Positions 44,712 to 53,888 of a DNA stretch of 64,000 nucleotides are shown here, one piece after another. The notes under the pieces are model-generated. The model was not told the DNA's origin. It searched no databases and saw only the letters and a list, made by a program, of their open reading frames with translations. Location of the stretch: positions 39,459 through 103,458 of the forward strand of contig NZ_QCYH01000010.1 in the NCBI RefSeq assembly GCF_003072125.1, read 5' to 3'. How positions within the stretch are numbered: the stretch's first letter is position 1; each line of letters starts with the position of its first letter. This DNA comes from Pelagivirga sediminicola. Its GTDB lineage: Bacteria > Pseudomonadota > Alphaproteobacteria > Rhodobacterales > Rhodobacteraceae. The translations under genes were made by a program, and so were the position numbers.

Positions 44712-44755
44712 ACTGAGACTCCTATATTGGAGTCAACAAGTTGGAGGTTTTCACC

Positions 44756-45714
44756 ATGTCCGTTCTTTCCGCCCCCTACATGCACGACGAAGCAGCCGCC
44801 TTTGCCCATGTCGAAGCGATGCTTTGGGCTGATGGTCCGGTCTGCCCGCACTGCGGCGTGGTCGATAGTGCCTACAAGCTGGAAGGCGTTCGCACGAAGG
44901 CCAGCAAGAAGAACCCCGAAGGCAAGGAGCGCCACGGCCTGTGGAAGTGCCGCGAGTGCCGCAAGCAGTTCACCGTGCGCAAACGCACCATTTTTGAGGA
45001 AAGCCACTTGCCGCTGCACCTGTGGCTGCAAGCAATTCATTTGATGGTGTCCAGTAAGAAGGGCATCAGCAGTCACCAGCTACACCGCGTTCTGGGCATC
45101 ACCTACAAATCTGCGTGGTTCCTGACCCACCGTATCCGCGAATGTATGCGGGACGGTGCGCTAGCTGGCTTCGGTGGCGACGGTGGTGTCGTGGAAGTTG
45201 ACGAGACTTTCATTGGCAAAGAGCCGGCGTGACCAAGGCAAAGAACGCCCGTGGCGGCTCTCACAAGATGAAGGTGCTTACGCTGGTGGACCGCGACACG
45301 AAGCGCGCCAAGAGCATCGTTGTGGACGACATCAAGAAGTCTACGCTTATTCCGATCCTGCAAGAGAACATCGCCCGCGAAGCCTATGTCATGACGGACG
45401 AAGCCCGCCAGTATCAGGGCATTGGCGCGGGCAAAGTGTTCGACGCCCACGGCTGGACCAATCACAGCGCAGGCGAATATGTGAACCTTGAGGATCGGGA
45501 GATGCACACCAACACCGTCGAGGGCTTCTACAGCATCTTCAAGCGGGGCATGAAGGGCGTGTATCAGCATTGTGGCAAGCAACATCTGCACCGTTACGCG
45601 GCTGAGTTTGACTTCCGCTACAACAACCGCGTGGCGAACGGGGTTGATGATGCCGAACGCGGTCAGATCGCTCTGCGCAGCGTTGCTGGCAAACGCCTGA
45701 CTTACGTGAACTAA
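44756..45714 (+). pseudogene. IS1595 transposase, frameshifted
   Basis: First part (44756-45232): zinc ribbon CPHCG/CRECRKQF, FEESHLPLHLWLQAIHLM, and the first catalytic Asp in VEVDETFIGKE, then TGA. Second part (from about 45226): TKAKNARGGSHKMKVLTLVD, second Asp in YVMTDEARQY, and HTNTVEGFYSIFKRGMKG. Family members read GKEPGVTKAKN here; restoring one G in CCGGCGTG at about 45226 restores the frame, so this is a 1-bp deletion. GGAGG before ATG 44756. Confidence 0.92.
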
Positions 45715-45885
45715 ACTAAGGCTGATTCACGCGGTTGCGTTTGCGTCAGCAAACGCTTCACCGCAGATGAGAAGTGACTACATTAGAAGTGTGGTGGCGA
45801 AAAACCTTGCACGGTTCTGGTGCGCCAGATGCGTCTACTACGAAAAGAGGGAGCGGCTAAGCCACTCCCTCCACAGTTTAATAGG

Positions 45886-46002
45886 TCAGAGTTCGATACG
45901 GAACGCTTTCTTACCGTACCACTTGGCCCATATGCGGCGACCGTCTTTTGTCGTGATGTAGGGGCGATAGACGACTTTTTTGTCGTCGGTCGAGTTGTCC
46001 AT
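45886..46002 (-). CDS. 38-aa cargo protein of the IS1595 element
   Basis: Begins MDNSTDDKKVVYRPYITTKD and ends WYGKKAFRIEL. Preceded by AGGAAAGGA at 6 nt. Small basic protein with no known domain; position inside the element and on the strand opposite to the transposase suggests cargo. A hairpin (GAGGGAG...CTCCCTC, 45848-45872) follows and may terminate it. Confidence 0.6.
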   Translation of the reverse strand: MDNSTDDKKVVYRPYITTKDGRRIWAKWYGKKAFRIEL

Positions 46003-46090
46003 GGGAAATCCTTTCCTGCTGGACGTGAACCACTCCCTCAGATTGCTTTCCACGGCGATGTTCTGGGGGGGTGGCCTTCTCAGCGAGAAA

Positions 46091-46483
46091 TCAGAATGAT
46101 CTATCGCTCGAAGTTCTTAGCGGGGTTATACCCGGCATTTCGGTGAATTTTTTCAGCCTATAGGCGCTGCCATCATAGGTGACAATACCGTCAGTTTTGA
46201 GCCGTGACAGAAGGCTGGACACAGACCCGCGCTCAAGATCAATTCCCTTCTCCTTTGCCAAATCGACAGCAGTAGCAGCATTGAGGCCGCTGCGACCGAC
46301 TTCATCAAGAAGGTCAAGAACCGTGGTTTTCACGCTACCCTTGGCCGCTCGCACCTGCTTAGGGGCTGGGGTCTCATCAAGCATATCAAGGAGCAAAGAC
46401 TCCTGGGCTTTCAGCTTTTCAATCTCACGCCTGACCCCATCAAGCCGCGCTCGAATGTCGTTCATAGTGGGCGCTCTTGGCAT
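46091..46483 (-). CDS. Small coiled-coil plus winged-helix-like protein (IS1595 cargo)
   Basis: 130 residues: N-terminal coiled coil (IRARLDGVRREIEKLKAQES), basic linker, then a winged-helix-like C-terminal domain (LDLLDEVGRSGLNAATAVDL, SVSSLLSRLKTDGIVTYDGSAYRL). Likely DNA-binding, perhaps a regulator of the element. ATG 46483 has AAAGGAGG at 6 nt. It starts 16 nt after the 3' CCA end of the tRNA gene, so the two may share one transcript. Confidence 0.8.
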   Translation of the reverse strand: MPRAPTMNDIRARLDGVRREIEKLKAQESLLLDMLDETPAPKQVRAAKGSVKTTVLDLLDEVGRSGLNAATAVDLAKEKGIDLERGSVSSLLSRLKTDGIVTYDGSAYRLKKFTEMPGITPLRTSSDRSF

Positions 46484-46498
46484 AGCGTCCTCCTTTTG

Positions 46499-46584
46499 TG
46501 GTGACCTCGGTGGGACTTGAACCCACACACCTTGCAGGGTTTCCGTTTTAAAGACGGCTGCGTCTACCATTCCGCCAGGGGGCC
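46499..46584 (-). tRNA. Leu-type (class II) tRNA with UUA anticodon, predicted UAA-decoding, on IS1595
   Basis: 86 nt with encoded CCA. D arm GCG-GAATGGTAGA-CGC (Leu-like GGTAGACGC), anticodon stem (G)CCGT/ACGG(A) closing loop CTTTAAA, i.e. U33 and anticodon UUA followed by A37, variable arm ACC-CTGCAA-GGT, and a perfect T arm GTGGG-TTCAAGT-CCCAC. The acceptor stem pairs at 5 of 7 (C-A and C-C mismatches) and base 27-43 is G-A. UUA would read UAA stop codons. It may be functional or a decayed tRNA-Leu(UAA). Confidence 0.75.
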
Positions 46585-46778
46585 TATGTTGTGCGGCGCA
46601 GGTCCGCCTGCGCAATATCGTGTGGTATCAGGGGTCTATGAGTCAACGACAATTTGCGTTAACGAAGTGACCTTTCGCCAACATACTGATTATACAATAT
46701 TTTTCATCTGCGTTAAAAATACAAGCAAACGGTATTGCAGGCATGGTCCGAGCGCATCCGAATCACTATTATCACCGT

Positions 46779-46922
46779 ATGAGCAAAGAAAAATCCCAAC
46801 TAGACCGATTCAAGGAAGCCGCCCGCCAGCTAGAGGCGGACGACGACGAGAAGCGGTTTGAGAAGAAGCTCAAGAAGCTTGTGAAACAGAAGCCGGACGA
46901 GAAGAAGCCGTCCGACGACTGA
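46779..46922 (+). CDS. 47-aa highly charged cargo protein of the IS1595 element
   Basis: Begins MSKEKSQLDRFKEAARQLEA, then DDDEKRFEKKLKKLVKQKP and a basic/acidic tail ending KKPSDD. Single predicted helix, strongly charged. Similar small proteins recur near transposons in my recollection, but I know of no function. Weak ribosome site upstream. Confidence 0.6.
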   Translation: MSKEKSQLDRFKEAARQLEADDDEKRFEKKLKKLVKQKPDEKKPSDD

Positions 46923-46961
46923 CCCGGCCTGTCACGCTGGCCGATCATGCAACGCGAGCAA

Positions 46962-46994
46962 TGGGTTTGTCAAATATACAATCACCCAAATTTA
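46962..46994 (+). repeat. IS1595 right end: 25-bp inverted repeat plus 8-bp target duplication
   Basis: Terminal repeat 46962-46986 followed by CAAATTTA at 46987-46994, identical to 44679-44686. Confidence 0.93.
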
Positions 46995-46998
46995 GGAT

Positions 46999-47934
46999 TC
47001 AGTTGGCCAGAGCGCGAGCAAGGCGTCTGATCCGGAGCGCCCGATTAAGCTCGCCCCCGAAGATCAGGAGGAGCGCTGCCAAATACATGAAGTAAAGGGC
47101 GGCGATAATCCCCGCCATGCCGGCGTAATAGCTGGCATAGGTGCCAAAGCTACCGACGTAAAACGCGAAGGCGGTGGCGAGGAATGTCCATGCGACTGCG
47201 GTAAAGACGACTCCCGGCCAGATGTTGGAAAATCTGGTGCGGCGGGCGGGCAGCAATACATGTGCCGCAAAGAGTGCAACCACAAAGATGGTCGCCGAAG
47301 CAGGAAAGCGAATTAACCTGACCGTAACCGACGCGGGATCGAAGCCGGGTATGAGTGCGTGCATCCACGATCCGGCCCGCGGCGCGAGAACCAGAAGATA
47401 GCCCACGATCACCAAAGCCAAGCTGGCGAGGATGACCATAGCGATCTGCAATCCGTAGAGGACAACCACTGATCGGGTTTCGTGGAGTCCGTAGGCGCGG
47501 TTCAACCCGACACGTACACCGTCCACGCCCCCGACCGCGAACCAGATTGTCAGCAGGATACCGATGCTGAGAACGCCGCCGCGCGGCACCGTCATAACTT
47601 TCTCGACTTCTGAAACCAGCGGTTCGATCAGCGGGGACGGTATGATGGCGATCAGAAAATCTACGAGATGGTCGGCCATGGCCCGGTCTCCGATAAAGGC
47701 CGTCATCGCGCTCGTGAAAATCAGGAACGGAAAGAGCGCCAGCAGAGCTCGGAAGGCGACGTTGCCCGCAAGGCCGAATGCATCGTCGTTCCAAAGCCTC
47801 AGCATTGCTTCCTGGAGGACCGCCCGCACGACGCGCCACCCCTTGCCATAGAACAGGACTTCCGGGTTCTCGCTGAGAACCCCGTGGGTCATGACGATCT
47901 CGCGCCCCGAATGCTGACTCGACTTGGCGTTCAT
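46999..47934 (-). CDS. YihY/BrkB family membrane protein
   Basis: 311 residues with six hydrophobic segments. Family features: LRLWNDDAFGLAGNVAFRALLALFPFLIF near the N-terminus (the usual DD..-LAA.LAYY region; quoted in part), SIGILLTIWFAVGGVDGVRVGLNRAYG and YFMYLAALLLIFGGELNRAL. Often misannotated as RNase BN. Function unknown. The IS1595 element lies 4 bp beyond its stop, outside the reading frame. Confidence 0.9.
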   Translation of the reverse strand: MNAKSSQHSGREIVMTHGVLSENPEVLFYGKGWRVVRAVLQEAMLRLWNDDAFGLAGNVAFRALLALFPFLIFTSAMTAFIGDRAMADHLVDFLIAIIPSPLIEPLVSEVEKVMTVPRGGVLSIGILLTIWFAVGGVDGVRVGLNRAYGLHETRSVVVLYGLQIAMVILASLALVIVGYLLVLAPRAGSWMHALIPGFDPASVTVRLIRFPASATIFVVALFAAHVLLPARRTRFSNIWPGVVFTAVAWTFLATAFAFYVGSFGTYASYYAGMAGIIAALYFMYLAALLLIFGGELNRALRIRRLARALAN

Positions 47935-48245
47935 GGTCCGACCCCGCTCCGATGCGAAACCCTCGCCCGCCGCGGAGCAGGGGTTGAGAGATGATATCTT
48001 TGTCGAGCGGGCGGCACCACCAAGAAGCCTCTAGCCAGCGAGCGTCAACAGAAGCCGCAGTGCGGGAGAACCGTCCGAGGCAACTTGGGAAAAGGATGCG
48101 AAAGAGCATAATTGCGAACCCGGATGAGCTTTCTTGGAAAGGATGATCTGCTGATTCACAAACCTGATCTGCCCTCCGCAAACTGGACCGTTTGAAGCTG
48201 GAGTTTTTCACTACGATTTCCCGGCTGGGAGAGGAGTGGAATCAC
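47935..48245. other. 311-base region: yihY upstream DNA and IS3 left end
   Basis: Up to about 48150 this is upstream DNA of the yihY-like gene with no gene seen. From about 48163 TGATCTGCCCTCCGCAAACT looks like the terminal inverted repeat and leader of an IS3-family element that leads into the orfA remnant. Confidence 0.4.
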
Positions 48246-48512
48246 ATGAAGGCATCGAAGTTTTCGGACGCGCAGAAGGTGTTCATAATCAAGCAAGGCG
48301 AAGAAGGCACGTCGGTTGCCGAGATCTGCCGGAAGACAGGGATTCGGCAGGTGACCTACTTCAACTAGAAGAAAAAGTATGCAGGCCTGCGGCCGCACGA
48401 GACGAAGCAGCTGAAGCAGCTCGAAGATGAGAGCAGTCGGCTGAAGAAGATCGTGGCCGACCTGACGCTTGATCGTGAACTGTTACAGGATGTCATCCGC
48501 CGAAAGATCTGA
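48246..48512 (+). pseudogene. IS3-family OrfA with internal TAG
   Basis: Reads MKASKFSDAQKVFIIKQGEE, AEICRKTGIRQVTYFN, then TAG, then KKKYAGL and the leucine zipper LKQLEDESSRLKKIVADLTL, ending RRKI. Relatives have Trp (TGG) at the stop, so a G-to-A change created an amber codon. The helix-turn-helix and zipper are otherwise intact. OrfB is missing: IS66 sequence begins immediately after. Confidence 0.85.
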
Positions 48513-50057
48513 GGCTTGGATCGACGGGGCCACGGTGAAACAGGTGCCGCAGCGCCATGAGGTGACCCGAGAGCAGATTTATGCGTGGCGGCATGACCTC
48601 AAGAAGAAGGGCCTGTGGTCTCCCGATGCTGGGGCGCTCTTTTTTCCTTTCGACATGCCAGCTGCCGTCGGAGTGCCGGTGGCGCAGGCAGGATAGGCCA
48701 TCGACAGAGGCTGCTGGTGCGCCCGCTTTGCGTCTTCGTCCACGTGCCTCGGATGCGACCCCGTGCGAACGCCGCGAATTGGACCCCGGTGCCTGCTGGC
48801 CGGACTGTGGCGGCGATCTGCGTGTGGTGGGTGAAGATGTGAGCGAACTGCTCGATATGATCGCCGCCCAGATGAAGGTAATCCAGATCGCCCGGATCAA
48901 GAAATCGTGCCGCCGCTGCGAGAAAATGGTGCAGGAACCAGCCCCCAGCCGCCCGATTCCGGGCAGCATGGCAGGCCCGAACCTGCTTGCGCATGTGCTG
49001 GTCTCGAAGTTTGACGATCATTTGCCTCTCTATCGTCAGCAGGAGATCTTCGCCCGCATGGGGGCAGACATTCCCGAAAGTACGCTTGTTGGCTGGTGCG
49101 GGCGGGCCATGAAGACGCTGCAGCCGCTGATCACACGGATCGAGGCGGACATCATGACCAGCGACCTGCTGCATGCGGACGATACACCCATCCGGGTGCA
49201 GGATCGCAGCATGCGCGACAAAGGTCTTGGCAAAGGGGTCAGGCAAGGCCGGATCTGGGCCTATGTGCGTGACCAGCGACCCTGGGCGGGGGCATCGCCT
49301 CCGGGTGCTGTTTACCGCTTTGCGCCAGACTGGAAAGAAGAGCACGTTCTTGGCCACCAGGCCGATGCGCGCGGCATCCTGCAAGCGGATGGATACAAAG
49401 GGTATGCCAAGCTCTATGCGTCTGAATCCGGTGGCAAACCGCGCTTGCGCGAGGCGGCCTGTTGGGCCCACCTGCGGCGCGACTTCCATGACTTCTGGAC
49501 CTCGACCAAATCCGAGATCGCCCGCGAGGCGCTCGACCGGATTGGCAAGTTCTACGACATCGAGCGCGATATCAACGGCCAGCCCGCCGACGTCCGCTAT
49601 GCGGCGCGTCAAAAGCTCAGCCTGCCCAAGGTCGAGGCTTTCTTTGCCTGGTCCGAGCAACAGCTTCTGCGCATCCCGGGCAAGAGCGATCTGGCCAAGG
49701 CCTTCCGCTACGGTCTTGGGCGGCAGGAGGCCTTCAGCCTGTTCCTGAGCGACGGTCGTGTGGCCATCGACAACAATCCAGCTGAACGTGCCCTGCGCCC
49801 GATTGGAATAGGACGGAAAAACTGGCTCTTCGCCGGTGCCGATACCGGCGCGGAAACCCTCGCACGTGCGATGACAGTTATTGAAACCGCAAAGCTGAAC
49901 GGTCTCGACCCACTGGCCTATCTGGCTGACATCCTCGACCGCATCCACGATCACAAGATCAACAGACTGGATGAATTGCTGCCGTGGAACTGGGTGCCGC
50001 TGGCCACGGCAATGGAAAATCAAGCCGCATAAGCTGCGGTATCAATGGCATGGTTAC
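48513..50057 (+). mobile_element. IS66-family remnant (copy 1), left end deleted
   Basis: Right end is intact: the terminal repeat at 50036-50057 matches, as inverse complement, the ends of copy 2 (60568 and 63116). The left end, most of tnpA, all of tnpB and the start of tnpC are deleted. Orientation is opposite to copy 2, and the two copies bracket the secretion operon. Confidence 0.85.
48517..50032 (+). pseudogene. IS66 tnpA fragment joined to 5'-truncated tnpC
   Basis: A tnpA piece (48517-48696; VTREQIYAWRHDLKKKGLWS) is followed after a deletion by tnpC from about 48721 (ERRELDPGACWPDCGGDLRV to the end). The tnpC part is about 90% identical by eye to the complete tnpC at 60593-62230, keeping LLHADDTPIRV, ADGYKGYAKLY and NNPAERALRPIGIGRKNW. 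The N-terminal ~110 residues are lost, so it is probably inactive. Confidence 0.88.
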
Positions 50058-50278
50058 TGGCGTATCGAGCATTCTGGAAGTTCTTGCAGGTTTAAACAGG
50101 CGCTGCGACAGGCCGCCCTCTCAGAGCCCGTCACCTATTTCTCGGCGTAGCTCAGTAGGATAAGGGATTTGTCGCACACCAATTAAATATATGTCTTGCG
50201 ACCTTGAAGCAATAATCCTTGACTTCTCCAAATATCCTCATGATCTTCGTAACTAAATTTTGATCTCGTGAGGGACCC
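50058..50278 (+). promoter_or_regulatory. Upstream region of the secretion operon
   Basis: Starts with the C-terminal codons of a lost gene (ALRQAALSEPVTYFSA then TAG, about 50100-50150). A possible promoter TTGACT (50219-50224), 17-nt spacer, GATCTT (50242-50247) precedes the first operon gene; the -10 match is weak. GAGGGA lies 4 nt before ATG 50279. Confidence 0.4.
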
Positions 50279-52501
50279 ATGCTTGTTGAAACTCAAACTC
50301 CCGAGTCCGTCTCGCTTATCACTGCCGGTAACGAGTATTTGGTCAGGTTCACGGACGTTGGGTCGGTAACCATCGAGACGAATACCTCGGATATCACTGG
50401 AGCAGCGCGCGATGGTGACGATCTGATAATCCAGCTGCGAAACGGTGATGTCGTGCGCATCGCGGATTATTATTCCGCGCCAGACGATCTGACAATCTAT
50501 TTCGAGGATAGCGACGGCGCACTTTGGGAACTGACGGATCTCACCGGTACAGATCAACTGACAATGACGGTTTCGCCCGTCGGATCAGATGAGATTGGTG
50601 TTGCTGGTCTCGCCGCGTTTGGTTTGGCTGCTGGAGGTGGTTTGCTGGCGGCTGCTGATGATGACAGTGACGCCGACGCGGATGCAGATGCGGACGCCGA
50701 CGCTGACGCAGATGCAGATGCAGATGCGGACGCTGATGCAGATGCAGACGCCGACGCTGACGCCGATGCAGACGCCGATGCTGATGCTGATGCGGACGCC
50801 GATGCCGACGCTGATGCGGACGCCGATGCCGACGCTGATGCGGACGCCGATGCTGATGCGGACGCTGATGCTGATGCGGATGCCGACGCGGATGCGGACG
50901 CCGACGCCGATGCTGATGCTGATGCAGATGCGGACGCCGATGCTGATGCCGACGCGGATGCCGACGCCGACGCCGATGCTGATGCTGACGCGGATGCCGA
51001 CGCCGATGCTGATGCTGATGCGGACGCCGATGCAGATGCGGACGCCGATGCAGATGCGGACGCCGACGCGGATGCGGACGCCGACGCCGATGCGGACGCG
51101 GATGCGGACGCCGACGCTGATGCGGATGCTGACGCTGATGCCGATGCAGATGCGGACGCCGACGCCGATGCTGATGCTGATGCGGACGCCGATGCTGATG
51201 CTGATGCGGACGCCGATGCTGATGCGGACGCCGATGCTGATGCGGACGCCGATGCAGATGCGGACGCCGATGCAGACGCGGACGCCGACGCTGATGCGGA
51301 CGCCGATGCCGACGCTGATGCGGATGCCGACGCGGATGCCGATGCCGACGCGATCGACGACGACGTCACACTCGACCTTGAGGTCGAGCCGACCATGGAA
51401 GTTCAGGATCTGCAGCAGGCTGGGGTCAACACCCTGCTGGGCGCTGAGGTTCTGAGCGGCACTGTGTCCCTGACTCTGCTTGAAGCCAATAGTGCCCTAA
51501 GCTTTGACGTGGCAAAGAACACAACGCAGCAAGTCAGTGTCGACGGTGATGGTAATGCTCTGCTCTCGCTTCCTCTGGTGGCGGAAGGGAATTTCGACCT
51601 GCTGGTTTACAGGGTCGAAGATGGCGAAACCACCGGGACGCTGGTGCAGACGGTGGAAGACTTCCTCGTCTACGATCCAGGTCTCGGCCCCCTGTTTGCG
51701 AGTTGGGAGGCCGATAATGTCGCGTTGAATGGGTTCGAGGGCGGCGGTGAATATTTCGTCGTCATCGGTGGCCAAGATGGTGGGCTACTGGATGTCACAC
51801 TCTTGGCGGATTTGGATATTGAGACAACATCGGATGTCGTCACATACTATAGCAATGTAGGCGCGACCGCTCCGATAACCGGTAATGTCCTTGCCAATGA
51901 CGTCGACGCTGGCGGCGCGGAGGTGACAAGTGTCAACGGAACGGCAATCGAAGCTGGGGGGACGGTCATCGCCGGGACCTATGGCGCGTTGACGATCAAT
52001 CCTGACGGCACCTACAGCTATGATGTGAACGACACCTTCACCGGTGCGAACGGGGACCAAGACACCTTCGACTACACCATCGCTGCGCCGGGCGGGTCTT
52101 CCGACACCGCGACATTGACGGTGACGTTGAACTATGACGGTCCTCCGGAGCCAATTACAGGAAGGCCTTTCGCGGCGAATAAAGCCGAAACAGACGCTGG
52201 AGCGAGCGAAGATGCCGATGGCTCGGATCTGGTAAGCTTCGGGTTCTTGGACAAGGGGATTGACCAGGATGTCACTTCCGAGTTCGATGCAGGTGTTAGC
52301 GGCGATTTCGCCGGACTCTTGCCCGAAGCAGCACCCGAGACTCTTTCCGCGTATGTTTCGGAAGACGAGCATGATGATAGCGTGATGCCTTCTCCGGACC
52401 CCGTCCGTGAGAGTGGAATCACGGATATGATTGGCTCGGAAGCAGCGAGCCATTCGCTTGACGATTTGGAAGACGGAGAGCTCGGCAATTCGTTGGTTTG
52501 A
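50279..52501 (+). CDS. BapA-type secreted protein with (Asp-Ala)114 tract and VCBS-like domain
   Basis: 740 residues, strongly acidic. Residues 1-95 resemble the BapA-prefix domain of type I secreted adhesins ([25 protein letters not shown]), followed by a hydrophobic glycine-rich segment [20 protein letters not shown]. Residues 131-358 are 114 uninterrupted Asp-Ala dipeptides. Then a ~190-residue region and a VCBS/cadherin-like domain ([33 protein letters not shown]), and an acidic tail without RTX nonapeptides. First gene of a five-gene operon encoding its own exporter; predicted to be secreted or surface-bound. Confidence 0.88.
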   Translation: MLVETQTPESVSLITAGNEYLVRFTDVGSVTIETNTSDITGAARDGDDLIIQLRNGDVVRIADYYSAPDDLTIYFEDSDGALWELTDLTGTDQLTMTVSPVGSDEIGVAGLAAFGLAAGGGLLAAADDDSDADADADADADADADADADADADADADADADADADADADADADADADADADADADADADADADADADADADADADADADADADADADADADADADADADADADADADADADADADADADADADADADADADADADADADADADADADADADADADADADADADADADADADADADADADADADADADADADADADADADADADADADADADADADADADADADADADAIDDDVTLDLEVEPTMEVQDLQQAGVNTLLGAEVLSGTVSLTLLEANSALSFDVAKNTTQQVSVDGDGNALLSLPLVAEGNFDLLVYRVEDGETTGTLVQTVEDFLVYDPGLGPLFASWEADNVALNGFEGGGEYFVVIGGQDGGLLDVTLLADLDIETTSDVVTYYSNVGATAPITGNVLANDVDAGGAEVTSVNGTAIEAGGTVIAGTYGALTINPDGTYSYDVNDTFTGANGDQDTFDYTIAAPGGSSDTATLTVTLNYDGPPEPITGRPFAANKAETDAGASEDADGSDLVSFGFLDKGIDQDVTSEFDAGVSGDFAGLLPEAAPETLSAYVSEDEHDDSVMPSPDPVRESGITDMIGSEAASHSLDDLEDGELGNSLV
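50669..51352 (+). repeat. Hexanucleotide GAY-GCN tract encoding (Asp-Ala)114
   Basis: 684 bases of alternating GAC/GAT and GCA/GCC/GCG/GCT codons with no interruption of the Asp-Ala pattern. Synonymous third positions vary throughout with some longer subrepeats (e.g. GCGGACGCCGATGCTGAT), so the protein pattern is conserved while the DNA is not uniform. Confidence 0.97.
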
Positions 52502-52505
52502 CCGG

Positions 52506-53888
52506 GTGGAGCCTAAGGTTCCGCTCAGCCGGAATACGCATCGGGTCGCAGGTATTGCCTGCGGCCTTTGCGCATTTTTGATTGTCGGCTGTTCTTCGGA
52601 CCCGCCGTCGGAAATTCAGCAAATCAGACCCACGCTTCAGGAAGGCTCCGACTTCGCATCAAACGACCTCGCGCGCGTCCCTGTCGGCTCAAGTGGGGTC
52701 ACACCATTGGTTCTTGGTACCTTGCGCACCCGCGCAGATATCGCTGAGGCCGCCCAAAAGGTGGAAGCCGGAATTGTAGGTATCGACGAGGCGCGTGCCG
52801 GATATTACCCCCAGCTTTCAGCAGGGGTGATTTCCGGTCTTGCCGGAAACACAGAGAATGGCTCACGCCTTCAGGTGACTGCGTCTCAACTTCTTTACGA
52901 TTTCGGAGGGACCGCCCGCGCAGTATCGCGCGAAGTACTCGCGTCGCAGGGGAAGTATATGCGCTTTCTCGAAGTCGTGGATGAGGAACTCGCCGAAACT
53001 GTGAAAACCTACTGGACTATGCGGCGGTATGTTGAACAGCAGGCAATTGCAGATAAGCAACTGCAGACCATGCAGCAGTTGGAGAAGCTGAGCCAATCCC
53101 GCTCCAACGAAGGAGTGAACTCCACCACCGACCTTCTGGAAGCGCAACGCCGGGTTCAATCCGCTGAAACAATCTTGCTGCAGGCGCAGCTCGAAATGGC
53201 AAACGCCAATCGCCGTCTGTCGAGGTTTTCAGGTGTCAGCGGTGGCATTGCTGACGATGCCCTGGGAACAATCAATCTGACGTGTGAGGGCGAGAAATTT
53301 AACGATGCACTGTCACCTCGGGTTCAGCTGGCCGCGTTGCAGAAAGCGATAGCTGAAATTGATCTCAAGGATGCCGAAAACGCCCTCTTCCCGTCTGTTT
53401 CACTGGAAGCTGTTGCCGACCGGGATATCGTCGGTTCCGGTGCCAGCGGTGTCGGGGTGAACCTGAAGGTGGACAGTGCATTATTCAGCGGCGGGGCCCA
53501 TCGTTCCCGGAAGGTGATCGCGGTAAAGACGGCGAAGGCAGCCGACGCTGCCCTTGAGGCAGCCCGTCAAGATATTACTCTCGAACACGACAACGCAATC
53601 GCCGATATAAAGGGTCAGCGCGTCCTCATCGCTTCTTTGGAAAAACAGGCGGACATGCTGGACGAAACCCGGGAGCTTTACCGTCGTCAGTTTGTCGAAT
53701 TGGGAAACCGGACTATCGAAGACGTCCTCGATATCGAAGATGAATATTTCCGTTCATTGCGGGACCTAGCTGAGACCCGTATTAATCTCGCGGTCAGGCA
53801 AGTCGATTGTGTCAAAAGTTCTGGTCGGCTACGCGCCCGGCTCGGATTGGATGGCAAGTTCCTTCATGGTCTTGCGCTGAGCCCATGA
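52506..53888 (+). CDS. TolC-like outer-membrane factor, lipoprotein (type I secretion)
   Basis: 460 residues. GTG 52506, 4 nt after the previous stop, gives a signal with lipobox IVGC (LCAFLIVGCSSD). The OEP pattern is present: AGYYPQLSAGV, LLYDFGGTAR, LLEAQRRVQSAE and the second repeat ENALFPSVSLEA, LFSGGAHRSR, FVELGNRTIEDVLDIEDEY. It resembles LapE-type partners of adhesin exporters. Translation appears coupled to the secreted protein upstream; the stop overlaps the ABC gene (ATGA). Confidence 0.9.
   Translation: MEPKVPLSRNTHRVAGIACGLCAFLIVGCSSDPPSEIQQIRPTLQEGSDFASNDLARVPVGSSGVTPLVLGTLRTRADIAEAAQKVEAGIVGIDEARAGYYPQLSAGVISGLAGNTENGSRLQVTASQLLYDFGGTARAVSREVLASQGKYMRFLEVVDEELAETVKTYWTMRRYVEQQAIADKQLQTMQQLEKLSQSRSNEGVNSTTDLLEAQRRVQSAETILLQAQLEMANANRRLSRFSGVSGGIADDALGTINLTCEGEKFNDALSPRVQLAALQKAIAEIDLKDAENALFPSVSLEAVADRDIVGSGASGVGVNLKVDSALFSGGAHRSRKVIAVKTAKAADAALEAARQDITLEHDNAIADIKGQRVLIASLEKQADMLDETRELYRRQFVELGNRTIEDVLDIEDEYFRSLRDLAETRINLAVRQVDCVKSSGRLRARLGLDGKFLHGLALSP

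Larger units (their letters stand above)
44687..46986 (+). mobile_element. IS1595-family element with cargo genes, 2300 bp
   Basis: Bounded by 25-bp inverted terminal repeats (44687-44711 and 46962-46986, two mismatches) and flanked by an exact 8-bp duplication CAAATTTA (44679-44686, 46987-46994), the length typical of IS1595. Contents: a DDE transposase with zinc ribbon, broken by a 1-bp deletion; a 38-aa gene; a winged-helix gene; a Leu-type tRNA with UUA anticodon; a 47-aa gene. It inserted 4 bp beyond the stop of the yihY-like gene. The intact duplication indicates a fairly recent insertion. Confidence 0.93.

Noticed and set aside
45215..45235. Programmed -1 frameshift in the IS1595 transposase
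   Set aside because: No slippery heptamer or stimulatory hairpin is evident, and adding a single G restores the family sequence GKEPGV, so a deletion is simpler.
50139..50175. tRNA-like GGCGTAGCTCAGTAGGATAAGG
   Set aside because: Only a D-arm-like piece; no anticodon stem, T arm or acceptor pairing follows. It also overlaps the stop of a C-terminal protein fragment.
50669..51352. Possible CRISPR array or minisatellite
   Set aside because: No repeat-spacer structure; the unit is a 6-base codon pair with synonymous drift inside a reading frame.
50554..51396. Uninterrupted minus-strand frame of 280 residues made of Ala-Ser repeats
   Set aside because: It is the mirror of the GAY-GCN tract: GCN-GAY read backwards always gives Ala-Ser or similar and few stops. 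No ribosome site, signal or conserved flanks.
50589..51455. Plus-strand shifted frame rich in Met-Arg-Thr-Pro
   Set aside because: A by-product of the same hexamer repeat in another frame; the Asp-Ala frame has a ribosome site, recognised domains on both sides and operon coupling.
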